Below are positions 6,916-12,895 of a stretch of 12,963 bases of DNA, piece after piece. This DNA is from Acidobacteriota bacterium (GTDB taxonomy: Bacteria > Acidobacteriota > Terriglobia > Terriglobales > Acidobacteriaceae). Every line of letters begins with the position of its first letter. The stretch's first letter is position 1. Location of the stretch: the NCBI GenBank assembly GCA_025353435.1, contig JANXQR010000538.1:1-12963 (forward strand), in the 5' to 3' direction. A model generated the notes under the pieces. That model saw nothing but the letters and a program-made list of their open reading frames with translations, made no database searches and had not been told where the DNA came from. Both the position numbers and the translations under genes were made by a program.

Positions 6916-7416
6916 ATGAGAATTCCCCGCATTGCAGCCATGATCGCCCTGAGCTTCGGCTTGTACGCCGCAGCACAGACAACCTACAACGTCGCTGTCC
7001 CTCAGCCGTGCGGTGTCTACTCAGCCGCGTATTCTTGTCCTCTCACCGCAGTTACGCCCTCAGGCAACGACCTGCTGCGCTACGCCCCTCACTCCGGCTA
7101 CCCATTCGGCTACGTGTATTTCGCGCCGGGAACCGGTGATCTAGGCGATCTTGGATGGGCGACCATCGACAACGTGATCACCACGCACATCGGCCACACG
7201 GACAACGGCAAGAGGCCCAACCAGCCCTACTATATCGGGCAGGACGCTTATACCGAAACCACGACGTTCCACGAGCAGGCAGGGAATCCGGTTACGTTCA
7301 CTGGCTCAACGTCGCTCAACTACACCACTACGACGCAGTGCTGCTCCAGCGGACGCGGCGCAAGCGCGCACACGGTATGGACCGTCACCGCTGGCACAGT
7401 CAGCGTAACGCAGTAG
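6916..7416 (+). CDS. Small exported protein of unknown function
   Basis: A 166-residue protein with a clear signal peptide, 'MRIPRIAAMIALSFGLYAAA' then QTTYN, cleavage probably after the Ala run. I chose ATG 6916 because GGAGA lies at 6904-6908 just upstream and the signal peptide begins there; the frame is open further upstream but that part is not signal-like. The mature part (about 145 residues) is rich in Thr, Tyr, Gly and Ser. It has two early cysteines ('QPCGVYSAAYSC') and a CC pair ('TTQCCSSG'), suggesting disulfides outside the cytoplasm. 'YYIGQDAYTETTTFHEQAG' and the Thr-rich end suggest a beta-sandwich. I recognise no family. It is monocistronic by position: AT-rich DNA upstream and a 446-nt non-coding gap downstream. 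Confidence 0.72.
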   Translation: MRIPRIAAMIALSFGLYAAAQTTYNVAVPQPCGVYSAAYSCPLTAVTPSGNDLLRYAPHSGYPFGYVYFAPGTGDLGDLGWATIDNVITTHIGHTDNGKRPNQPYYIGQDAYTETTTFHEQAGNPVTFTGSTSLNYTTTTQCCSSGRGASAHTVWTVTAGTVSVTQ

Positions 7417-7862
7417 GCACACCAAAGCGCAGCGGGGCGGCTGGCTGTTCGAGTTCACTCACCCTCCATTCCGCTTGCGTTCTCCATTGCTCAGACAGCA
7501 GCAAACAGGCCCTGCAACGGTTCCACAACCTATAGATAACTATCGAAATCTCCATGTAGTCATTGTGGGCAGTCGGATGGCAAAAGCTTTCTGAAAGGGT
7601 CGTACTCTACCTGACCCGAGTTTTGCTTTATGACTGCCCGCGTTTTTAACCCCGTCCCGACACAACACAATCCGCCAGAACAAATCAGCTCGACTTTTTG
7701 CTTCGTAAGCATAACTGGAGATCCGCAACTTGTCCGCGCGGAAGTTCTCGCGTTGTTATGGGAGTCCTTCTCCGAACCGCACTCGAGTTCGGGCTCTCTC
7801 TGCGCGGTATTCACTCAACTTGCTTTAATATTGCCGTGTACTCCAATCAGATGGAGGTCACG
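7417..7862. other. Non-coding gap with structured element
   Basis: Between the small exported protein and the 203-residue protein there are 446 bp with no frame I can support on either strand. Short open frames here lack ribosome sites and family-like sequence. The main content is the long imperfect hairpin at 7564-7647. The last 12 bases carry the ribosome site of the next gene. Confidence 0.6.
7564..7647 (+). ncRNA. Candidate structured RNA: long imperfect hairpin with T5 tail
   Basis: Bases 7564-7585 pair with 7621-7642 over 22 positions with two mismatches, at 7576/7630 and 7578/7628. The outer arms include the perfect GGGCAGTC/GACTGCCC, and the inner arms GCAAAA/TTTTGC. Four pairs are G.U wobbles when read as + strand RNA and would be A.C mismatches in the opposite RNA, so the fold favours + transcription. 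An apical helix GGGTC (7597-7601) with GACCC (7613-7617) sits in the loop. TTTTT follows at 7643-7647 directly after the stem. It may be the terminator of the upstream exported-protein gene, a 3' UTR structure, or a small RNA ending in its own terminator. Confidence 0.45.
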
Positions 7863-8474
7863 ATGGGCCGTGAAGCCGAATGCACATGCGATTGGAATGC
7901 AACCAGCGCCAAGGTCAAAGCGCTCATCGAGCCTCCTGAACTCATCCTGCGCGGCGGCCTTAAACACCGCATCCCTTTCGTCGAGATGAAGCAGGTGCGC
8001 GCCGACAACGAGTTGCTTCGCTTTGATTTCCGCGAAGAGAAGGTTTCACTCCGGCTAGGCAACGCCCTCGCGGTGAAGTGGGTCCAGTACCTCACCACGC
8101 CGCCGCCCTCGCTCGCTAAGAAACTCGGCATCACCACCGACACAGTAGTTCGCATGGTCGGCAAGCCCGATGACAACGCTCTTCTTGAAGCCCTGGCCGC
8201 CGCTCAATCCTCAACCGGCACCAGCCCCGGCACTCTCATTCTCGCGAGAGTCGACACGCCCGCGGACATGACCCGCGCTCTCAAATCCACAGCCGAACAA
8301 CTCGATCGCGGCGTCCCCATCTGGTTCATCTACCCCAAAGGCAAGGGGCACCCGCTATCGGAAAACGAAATCCGCGAGATCGCCCTTCCCACCGGAATCG
8401 TTGACACCAAAGTAGCCGCCGTCTCCCCAAAACTCACCGCCCTCCGCTTCGTCAAACGCCGCACCCACGCATAG
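7863..8474 (+). CDS. Unrecognised two-part cytosolic protein (C-terminal part DUF3052-like)
   Basis: A 203-residue protein starting 'MGREAECTCDWNATSAKVKA'. ATG 7863 is preferred because GGAGG (7853-7857) lies five nt before it; the in-frame ATG at 7851 would overlap that site. The N-terminal half (about 1-80) contains 'ELILRGGLKHRIPFVEMKQV' and 'LRLGNALAVKWVQYL', an alternating beta pattern like a small sheet domain. The C-terminal half begins 'SLAKKLGIT..TVVRMVG' and ends 'GIVDTKVAAVSP' then 'LTALRFVKRR'. That layout resembles DUF3052-type proteins, a tentative assignment. There is no signal peptide or TM segment, so it should be cytosolic. No biochemical role is known to me. The neighbours give no functional clue, with 79 nt before the ECF sigma gene. 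Confidence 0.8.
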   Translation: MGREAECTCDWNATSAKVKALIEPPELILRGGLKHRIPFVEMKQVRADNELLRFDFREEKVSLRLGNALAVKWVQYLTTPPPSLAKKLGITTDTVVRMVGKPDDNALLEALAAAQSSTGTSPGTLILARVDTPADMTRALKSTAEQLDRGVPIWFIYPKGKGHPLSENEIREIALPTGIVDTKVAAVSPKLTALRFVKRRTHA

Positions 8475-8522
8475 CGTCTATTCAGACTACGGAATAAAGC
8501 CTCAAAGATTTCCTCGCACAAG

Positions 8523-8548
8523 GGAACTTTTTGGCGGCAGCGCGTAAT
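8523..8548 (+). promoter_or_regulatory. ECF-type promoter before the sigma factor gene
   Basis: GGAACTT (8523-8529) matches the common -35 element of ECF sigma factors (GGAAC core). CGTAAT (8543-8548) fits the CGT-type -10. The distance between GGAAC and CGT is 15 nt, in the usual range. Transcription would start near or within the sigma start codon (8554), which has no Shine-Dalgarno. Autoregulation is inferred from this placement. Confidence 0.42.
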
Positions 8549-8553
8549 CATGG

Positions 8554-9162
8554 ATGTCTATGTTTGAGCGGCTACGGCGCAGGCGGGTGGATGGAGAGTT
8601 GAGCGATGCGGAGTTGCATCGAGCAGCGCTCGCCGGCAGTGGCGAAGCAATGGCGGCGCTCTACCGCAGACATGGCGGGCTGGTGTACCGGTTCACTCTG
8701 CAAATGAGCAGAAATGACACGGTTGCCGAAGAGATTACGCAAGAGGTGTTCCTTGCGCTGCTCACCCAACTAGACCGCTTCGATTCCGCGCGGGGGGCGC
8801 TTTCCACCTGGCTCTGCGGCATTGCTCGAAGGCAGCTGTGGAAGTACCTGGAACGGAACGATGCGGCAACGGCGTTCGATGAAGACATCGCCGTGGAGTT
8901 GCCAAGCCCAGACGACGGGCCAGCGGAGGTATTGCTGCGGCGCGAGGCGGTCGAGGCGGTGCGGGCCGGAATGGATGAATTGCCGCCCGCTCTACGCGAA
9001 GTGGTAATTCTGTGCGCGCTTGAGGAGATGAGCTACGAAGAGGCCGCGCAGGTGCTGGCCGTGCCGGTGGGCACTGTGCGCTCCAGGCTTCATCGAGCCA
9101 AAGCTCGGCTGGCTGCCCTGCTGCGTGGAGAGATGGCGAACACGGAAAGGAAACGTCGATGA
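8554..9162 (+). CDS. ECF-subfamily RNA polymerase sigma factor (sigma-70 family)
   Basis: A 202-residue sigma factor with only regions 2 and 4. Region 2 spans about 32-100: 'AALYRRHGGLVYRFTLQM', 'AEEITQEVFLALLTQLDRFD' and 'LSTWLCGIARRQLWKYL'. Region 4 spans about 143-193: 'LPPALREVVILCALEEMSYE', then the helix-turn-helix 'EAAQVLAVPVGTVRSRLHRA'. It directs RNA polymerase to a small regulon, normally when an anti-sigma factor releases it. ATG 8554 is the first in-frame start; another ATG is two codons on (8560). The stop overlaps the next start as ATGA, so the two proteins are translationally coupled, as expected for a sigma and its membrane partner. An ECF-like promoter lies immediately upstream. 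Confidence 0.95.
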   Translation: MSMFERLRRRRVDGELSDAELHRAALAGSGEAMAALYRRHGGLVYRFTLQMSRNDTVAEEITQEVFLALLTQLDRFDSARGALSTWLCGIARRQLWKYLERNDAATAFDEDIAVELPSPDDGPAEVLLRREAVEAVRAGMDELPPALREVVILCALEEMSYEEAAQVLAVPVGTVRSRLHRAKARLAALLRGEMANTERKRR

Positions 9163-9767
9163 CGACCGATAGGGAGCTGGACGAAATCCTGGCGGAGATT
9201 GGGCGCGGGCATCGGGCGATTGGTGCGCCTGACAAGTTGGAGCCCCTGTTGCGCGCTGTGGCAGGCAGCAGGACGCACGCCTCAGCCACACCAAAGTTGA
9301 GATTCGCATGGAGTTGGGCCGTGGTGATGATCCTGCTGGCCGCAGTTGCAACTGCCGCGGTCATTTGGCAGACGCGGAGAAATCATCAGCCGCAGAGTCA
9401 ACAGGTGCGGTCTGTGCCAGCGCCACAACTCAGGCCTGAGCCAATGCATCCTTCGCCGCGAGTCAGGGTGCGGCAAAGTATTCGAACAAAATCAGCGCGG
9501 CGCAGGGCGGGGACAGAACGTGCCAGCCTTCGTGATTCCAAACCGCCACTGGCTACATGGAATTCACTGGATGAGTTTGTGGCCTTGCCGGTGAGTGAAG
9601 GGCTTCCGCCCGCTGCGGAGTTGAGTGTCGTGCGGGTCAAGCTGAGGGGAAGTGATCTTCAGCAGTATGGTTTGCAAGCGCCGCCCGATGCCGTCGCGCA
9701 AGCCATGTTGGCAGAGTTTGTGGTTGGCGAAGATGGGCTTCCGCGCGCCATCCGCATCGTTCGGTAA
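9159..9767 (+). CDS. Single-pass membrane protein, putative anti-sigma factor
   Basis: A 202-residue protein whose ATG overlaps the sigma stop (ATGA). Residues 1-48 are polar and would be cytoplasmic, one TM segment lies at about 49-70 ('WSWAVVMILLAAVATAAVIW'), then a basic, Pro/Arg-rich linker (about 71-145). A compact end domain of about 50 residues follows ('ELSVVRVKLRGSDLQQYGL' to 'EDGLPRAIRIVR'). Position and topology argue for an anti-sigma factor or sensor partner. It lacks the zinc-binding HxxxCxxC motif of the common ZAS anti-sigma class, and there are no cysteines in the cytoplasmic segment. So the sigma-binding mode is unknown and the anti-sigma call is by context only. A 14-bp triple repeat begins inside its last codons. 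Confidence 0.82.
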   Translation: MTTDRELDEILAEIGRGHRAIGAPDKLEPLLRAVAGSRTHASATPKLRFAWSWAVVMILLAAVATAAVIWQTRRNHQPQSQQVRSVPAPQLRPEPMHPSPRVRVRQSIRTKSARRRAGTERASLRDSKPPLATWNSLDEFVALPVSEGLPPAAELSVVRVKLRGSDLQQYGLQAPPDAVAQAMLAEFVVGEDGLPRAIRIVR

Positions 9768-9802
9768 TCCCGATTCGGTAAATCCGGCTCGGTAATTCTT
9801 CA
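9761..9802. repeat. Three 14-bp imperfect direct repeats
   Basis: TCGGTAATCCCGAT (9761-9774), TCGGTAAATCCGGC (9775-9788) and TCGGTAATTCTTCA (9789-9802) follow without gaps and share TCGGTAA. The first copy contains the stop codon of the membrane-protein gene; the other two lie between it and the ribosome site of the secreted-protein gene. Confidence 0.75.
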
Positions 9803-9822
9803 AAATCAACAGAGGAGTTGTG

Positions 9823-10767
9823 ATGAAAACTATTCGTGTGTTTAGTGTGGCCGTGACCTTGCTCTCGGCTGCGATGGGTCCGGCCCTGTTTGGGCAGATG
9901 GAAAAACAGATTGTGCCGGGACCACCAGACCCCGGCCAGCAGCAGAAACATATCGCCGAGATGGCGATGATACAACCGGACAATGAACCGGGCGAAGGCC
10001 AGGAGGCACAGCAAAAGGTCATGCTGGAAGTGGTTGCTGCCGACGCGCAGGTGGTGAAGGGCAAACCGTATACCGCAGACACGTCCACAGAAACAGTGCA
10101 GACTCTGGCGGACGGCAATCGCATTGCCCATCGAACCGTGAGCAAGTTTTACCGCGACAGCGACGGCAGGACAAGGCGCGAGCAAACCTTCGGAAACGTG
10201 GACCCTCAACATCCAACCCCGCACGAGGTGAAGGTGTTCGTCGATGACCCCCTGAACGGAACAGCCTATGTGCTGGACCCCGGATCGAAGACGGGGGATA
10301 AGGTGCAGCGAACGCGCAAGTTTCTCGACGAGCGAATTGGCGAGGATGAAGGTACGCGGGTCATGTTTAAAACTCTCAGCGATCCTGAGGCCGATGAGCA
10401 GAGTGCGCCGGGGCGCATGATGATCAAGTTCCGTGACGAGCACGCCGGCAATCTAGCCACCATCGTGACAGACGAAAAGCGCGATGTTGCGAGGGAAGAT
10501 CTGGGCACCCGGAACATCGAGGGAGTGGACTGTACCGGCACGCGGCAAACCATCACCATCCCGGCCAGCGCGATTGGGAATGAGAAGCCCATCTCGATAG
10601 TGACAGAAACGTGGTTCGCGCCCGCCATCGCCGCGGTCGTGCAATCGACCACCGACGATCCTCGCTACGGGAAAACCACCTATCAGCTCACCAACGTGCA
10701 ATTGAGTGAGCCGGCGCGCTCGCTGTTTGAACCGCCCGCGAATTTCAAGGTAAACGTGCGGAAATAG
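9823..10767 (+). CDS. Secreted hypothetical protein of the ECF cluster
   Basis: A 314-residue protein with a signal peptide, 'MKTIRVFSVAVTLLSAAMGP' then ALFGQ, cleavage near FGQ|ME. ATG 9823 lies five nt after AGAGGAG (9811-9817), a strong ribosome site; the GTG at 9820 is too close to it. The mature part contains 'KPYTADTSTETVQTLADGN' and 'SKFYRDSDGRTRREQTFG'. It ends in a beta-rich region with 'IEGVDCTGTRQTITIPA', 'VTETWFAP' and a final 'PPANFKV'. I have seen this layout in many acidobacterial secreted proteins of unknown function; it may be a lipid- or protein-binding beta-fold. It follows the sigma and membrane-protein genes by 55 nt and is closed by a hairpin. It is therefore probably the third gene of the unit. 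Confidence 0.85.
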   Translation: MKTIRVFSVAVTLLSAAMGPALFGQMEKQIVPGPPDPGQQQKHIAEMAMIQPDNEPGEGQEAQQKVMLEVVAADAQVVKGKPYTADTSTETVQTLADGNRIAHRTVSKFYRDSDGRTRREQTFGNVDPQHPTPHEVKVFVDDPLNGTAYVLDPGSKTGDKVQRTRKFLDERIGEDEGTRVMFKTLSDPEADEQSAPGRMMIKFRDEHAGNLATIVTDEKRDVAREDLGTRNIEGVDCTGTRQTITIPASAIGNEKPISIVTETWFAPAIAAVVQSTTDDPRYGKTTYQLTNVQLSEPARSLFEPPANFKVNVRK

Positions 10768-10791
10768 ATTCTCGTTCCAATATCCAGAGAT

Positions 10792-10822
10792 CAGAGGGAA
10801 GGTTGATCAACCCTTCCCTCTG
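10792..10822 (+). terminator. 11-bp hairpin after the ECF cluster
   Basis: CAGAGGGAAGG (10792-10802) is a perfect inverted copy of CCTTCCCTCTG (10812-10822), with a 9-nt loop. The loop region carries a second palindrome, GGTTGATCAACC (10801-10812). It starts 25 nt after the secreted-protein stop. Only short T runs follow, so termination may be inefficient or factor-assisted. Confidence 0.65.
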
Positions 10823-10881
10823 TTGACTTCCGGCACCCTGATGATTCCCCTCCCCGCGTGCTTAATTCTCTGCACGCCTCG

Positions 10882-10954
10882 TTCACTTCTTCACTCGTTT
10901 ACTATTCAGTCTTCACTCTTCACTCTTCACTTTTCACTCGTCTACTGTTCACTG
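10882..10954. repeat. Heptamer tandem array (TTCACTC consensus)
   Basis: Ten consecutive 7-bp units with three single-base insertions. In order they are TTCACTT, c, TTCACTC, g, TTTACTA, TTCAGTC, TTCACTC, TTCACTC, TTCACTT, TTCACTC, g, TCTACTG, TTCACTG. The four copies at 10912-10939 are the best conserved. The array ends 17 nt before the ychF start codon, so it lies in the promoter or leader of that gene. Confidence 0.9.
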
Positions 10955-10971
10955 TCGTATCATCGAAGTGC

Positions 10972-12057
10972 ATGAAAACTGGCATCATTGGCCTGCCGCA
11001 GGTTGGAAAAACGTCGCTCTTCAAGATCCTCACCAAGGCCAAGCTCGAAGATCGTGGCTATTCCAATCCTCGCGATTCCCACATCGGCGTAGCCCGCGTC
11101 CCCGACGGCCGGCTCGACAAGCTCTCTGCCCTCTACTCGCCCAAGAAGACCACCTTCGCCACCGTGGAATATGTTGACGTGGCCGCCATCGGCCAGGAAG
11201 CCCTCAAGGAAACAGCCTTCCTCACCAGCCTTCGTAATGTCGACGCGCTCATCCACGTCCTTCGTGCCTTTGAGGACGACTCCATCCCGCACGTCGGACC
11301 CATGGACCCGCTGCGCGACATCAAGAACGTCGAGTTCGACCTGATGGTGAGCGACCTCACCCAGATCGAGAAGCGTCTTGAGCGGGTGGAAAAGGACCTC
11401 AAGAAGGGCCGAACCACCGACCTTGAACGCGAGCAGGCCCTCCTGATTCGCTCCAAGGAAGCCCTCGAAAAAGAGCAGCCCCTTCGCGAGCTGGAGATGA
11501 CGGCCGACGAGAAAAAGCTCATCAAGGGCTTCATGTTTTTGTCGCAAAAGCCCATCCTGTATGCCCTTAACATCAGCGAAAGCTCCACGCTCGGTGACGA
11601 TCTTGACGCCGCCGTCAGCAAGTTCAATCTCACTGAAGTTGCTGGCCGCCCCAACGCCGGCGCCACCGCTATGTGCGGCAAAGTGGAAGCCGAGCTGGCC
11701 GAGATGGACGACGAGGAGGCCGCCGACTTTCTCTCCAGCTACGGCCTGCACGAGAGCGGCCTGGTGCGCCTGATCCGCAAAAGTTACGAGTTGCTTGGCC
11801 TGATCAGCTTCTTCACCGCCGGCGAGGACGAGTGCCGCGCCTGGACGGTTCCTGTCGGCTCAAAAGCTCCGCAGGCTGCCGGAGCTATCCACTCCGATTT
11901 GGAGCATCACTTCATCCGCGCCGAGACCATCCGCTGGGACGCGCTGCTCGACGCCGGCTCTGAAGCCGCTGCCCGCAGCCGCGGCACCCTGCGCCTCGAA
12001 GGCAAGGAATACATTGTCCATGATGGCGACGTGATGCACATTCGCCACAGCGGCTGA
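10972..12057 (+). CDS. ychF: YchF/Obg-family P-loop NTPase, divergent
   Basis: A 361-residue protein, the usual YchF length (about 363). The P-loop is GLPQVGKT (7-14). The base-recognition motif is NISE (200-203), the NxxE form that makes YchF prefer ATP to GTP. A coiled-coil-like arm lies between (about 125-175, 'IEKRLERVEKDLKKGR'). The C-terminal TGS/DUF933 domain (about 279-361) is highly typical: 'FFTAGEDECRAWTVPVGSKA' and 'EGKEYIVHDGDVMHIRHS'. YchF binds ribosomes and is linked to stress responses. Oddly, switch II reads VDVAAIGQEAL instead of the usual DIAGLVKGASKGEG, and switch I is also changed. I chose ATG 10972 by family N-terminus; the open frame upstream is the heptamer array. The stop overlaps the next start (TGATG). 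Confidence 0.93.
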   Translation: MKTGIIGLPQVGKTSLFKILTKAKLEDRGYSNPRDSHIGVARVPDGRLDKLSALYSPKKTTFATVEYVDVAAIGQEALKETAFLTSLRNVDALIHVLRAFEDDSIPHVGPMDPLRDIKNVEFDLMVSDLTQIEKRLERVEKDLKKGRTTDLEREQALLIRSKEALEKEQPLRELEMTADEKKLIKGFMFLSQKPILYALNISESSTLGDDLDAAVSKFNLTEVAGRPNAGATAMCGKVEAELAEMDDEEAADFLSSYGLHESGLVRLIRKSYELLGLISFFTAGEDECRAWTVPVGSKAPQAAGAIHSDLEHHFIRAETIRWDALLDAGSEAAARSRGTLRLEGKEYIVHDGDVMHIRHSG

Positions 12058-12782
12058 TGCTCAAACTCTCCATTCTGCTGGGCCTGCTGGCTGCGCTCGC
12101 TGACATTGCCGGCGGCCTCGTGCTGGTGAAAGCCAAGGGCATTGAGCGGTATCTGCGCTACTTTGTCGCCCTGGGCGCCGGGTTTTTGATGGCGGTTGCG
12201 GTGCTCGAGATGATCCCGGAGAGCCTCGAGCGCAGCCCCCGCCTTGGCCCCATTCTCATCATGGCGGGATACTGCGTTGTGCATCTTCTGGAGCACACCA
12301 TCAACTCCCACTTTCACTACGGCGAGGAGACTCACCACCACGAATTCGTCTCCATGCACACGGGGTGGGCGGTCCTGGGCGGGCTGAGCGTTCATGCGCT
12401 TTTCGATGGGGTGGCCATTGGGTCGGGGTTTGCCGTTTCCAAGGCTCTGGGTTGGCTGATTTTTCTGGCCATCTTCCTGCACAAGGCGCCGGAGGGTTTC
12501 ACCATGGCTTCCGTGATGCTGGCCAGCGGGCGGAGCCGAAAGGCGGCGTTCAATTCCGCGGTTGGTTTGGCGGTTGCGACCTTGCTGGGGGTTCTGGTGA
12601 TCGCCGTAGTGCCTTCCTGGCTGCCCTACGGGCTGCCGATTTCGGCTGGAGTTGCGCTCTACGTTGGTGCCAGCGACCTGGTTCCCGAGGTCAATCGCGA
12701 GCCCGGAATCCGAATGGCGCTGGTGTTTTTTCTTGGCGTGGCGGGGTTCCTGCTGCTGCGAATGTTGCTTCCGGCGTTGTAG
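12057..12782 (+). CDS. ZIP-family divalent metal transporter
   Basis: A 241-residue inner-membrane protein with about seven to eight TM segments. The paired metal-site motifs are HALFDGVAIGSG (H113, D117) in one helix and HKAPEG (H142, E146) in the next, the signature of ZIP transporters. A His-rich loop at about 76-95 (H76, H80, H85, H87, H93-H95) is typical of the family and probably binds metal. ZIP proteins import zinc, iron or manganese; the substrate cannot be told from sequence. The ATG at 12057 overlaps the ychF stop as TGATG, so translation is coupled, and no separate ribosome site is evident. The frame is intact. Confidence 0.92.
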   Translation: MLKLSILLGLLAALADIAGGLVLVKAKGIERYLRYFVALGAGFLMAVAVLEMIPESLERSPRLGPILIMAGYCVVHLLEHTINSHFHYGEETHHHEFVSMHTGWAVLGGLSVHALFDGVAIGSGFAVSKALGWLIFLAIFLHKAPEGFTMASVMLASGRSRKAAFNSAVGLAVATLLGVLVIAVVPSWLPYGLPISAGVALYVGASDLVPEVNREPGIRMALVFFLGVAGFLLLRMLLPAL

Positions 12783-12879
12783 AAAAGCCTTTAAATACGC
12801 TTTCACACGCAAAATAAAAACGATCATCTCCTTTGCACTCATACGATTACACACCGAAAAGGGGGGAATTTTGGCCCAC

Positions 12880-12895
12880 CGTGATTTGGATCACA
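12880..12895. promoter_or_regulatory. CRP/FNR-type dyad
   Basis: cGTGAtttggaTCACa matches the CRP consensus TGTGA-N6-TCACA at nine of ten defined positions. It lies 98 nt after the zip stop, so any regulated gene probably begins beyond the window's right edge. It directly abuts the AGTGAAC array. Confidence 0.4.

Noticed and set aside
7698..7862. Upstream extension of the 203-residue protein by 55 codons
   Set aside because: The GGAGG ribosome site before ATG 7863 and the family-like N-terminus support the shorter form.
9637..10443. 268-codon minus-strand frame opposite the secreted-protein gene
   Set aside because: His/Leu/Arg-rich antisense sequence opposite a gene with a signal peptide and strong ribosome site.
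10858..10971. N-terminal extension of YchF by 38 codons
   Set aside because: It would translate the heptamer array; YchF proteins begin a few residues before the P-loop, matching ATG 10972.
11907..12854. 315-codon minus-strand frame opposite the end of ychF and zip
   Set aside because: Gln/His/Arg-rich antisense translation of two clear genes; no coherent fold or start site.
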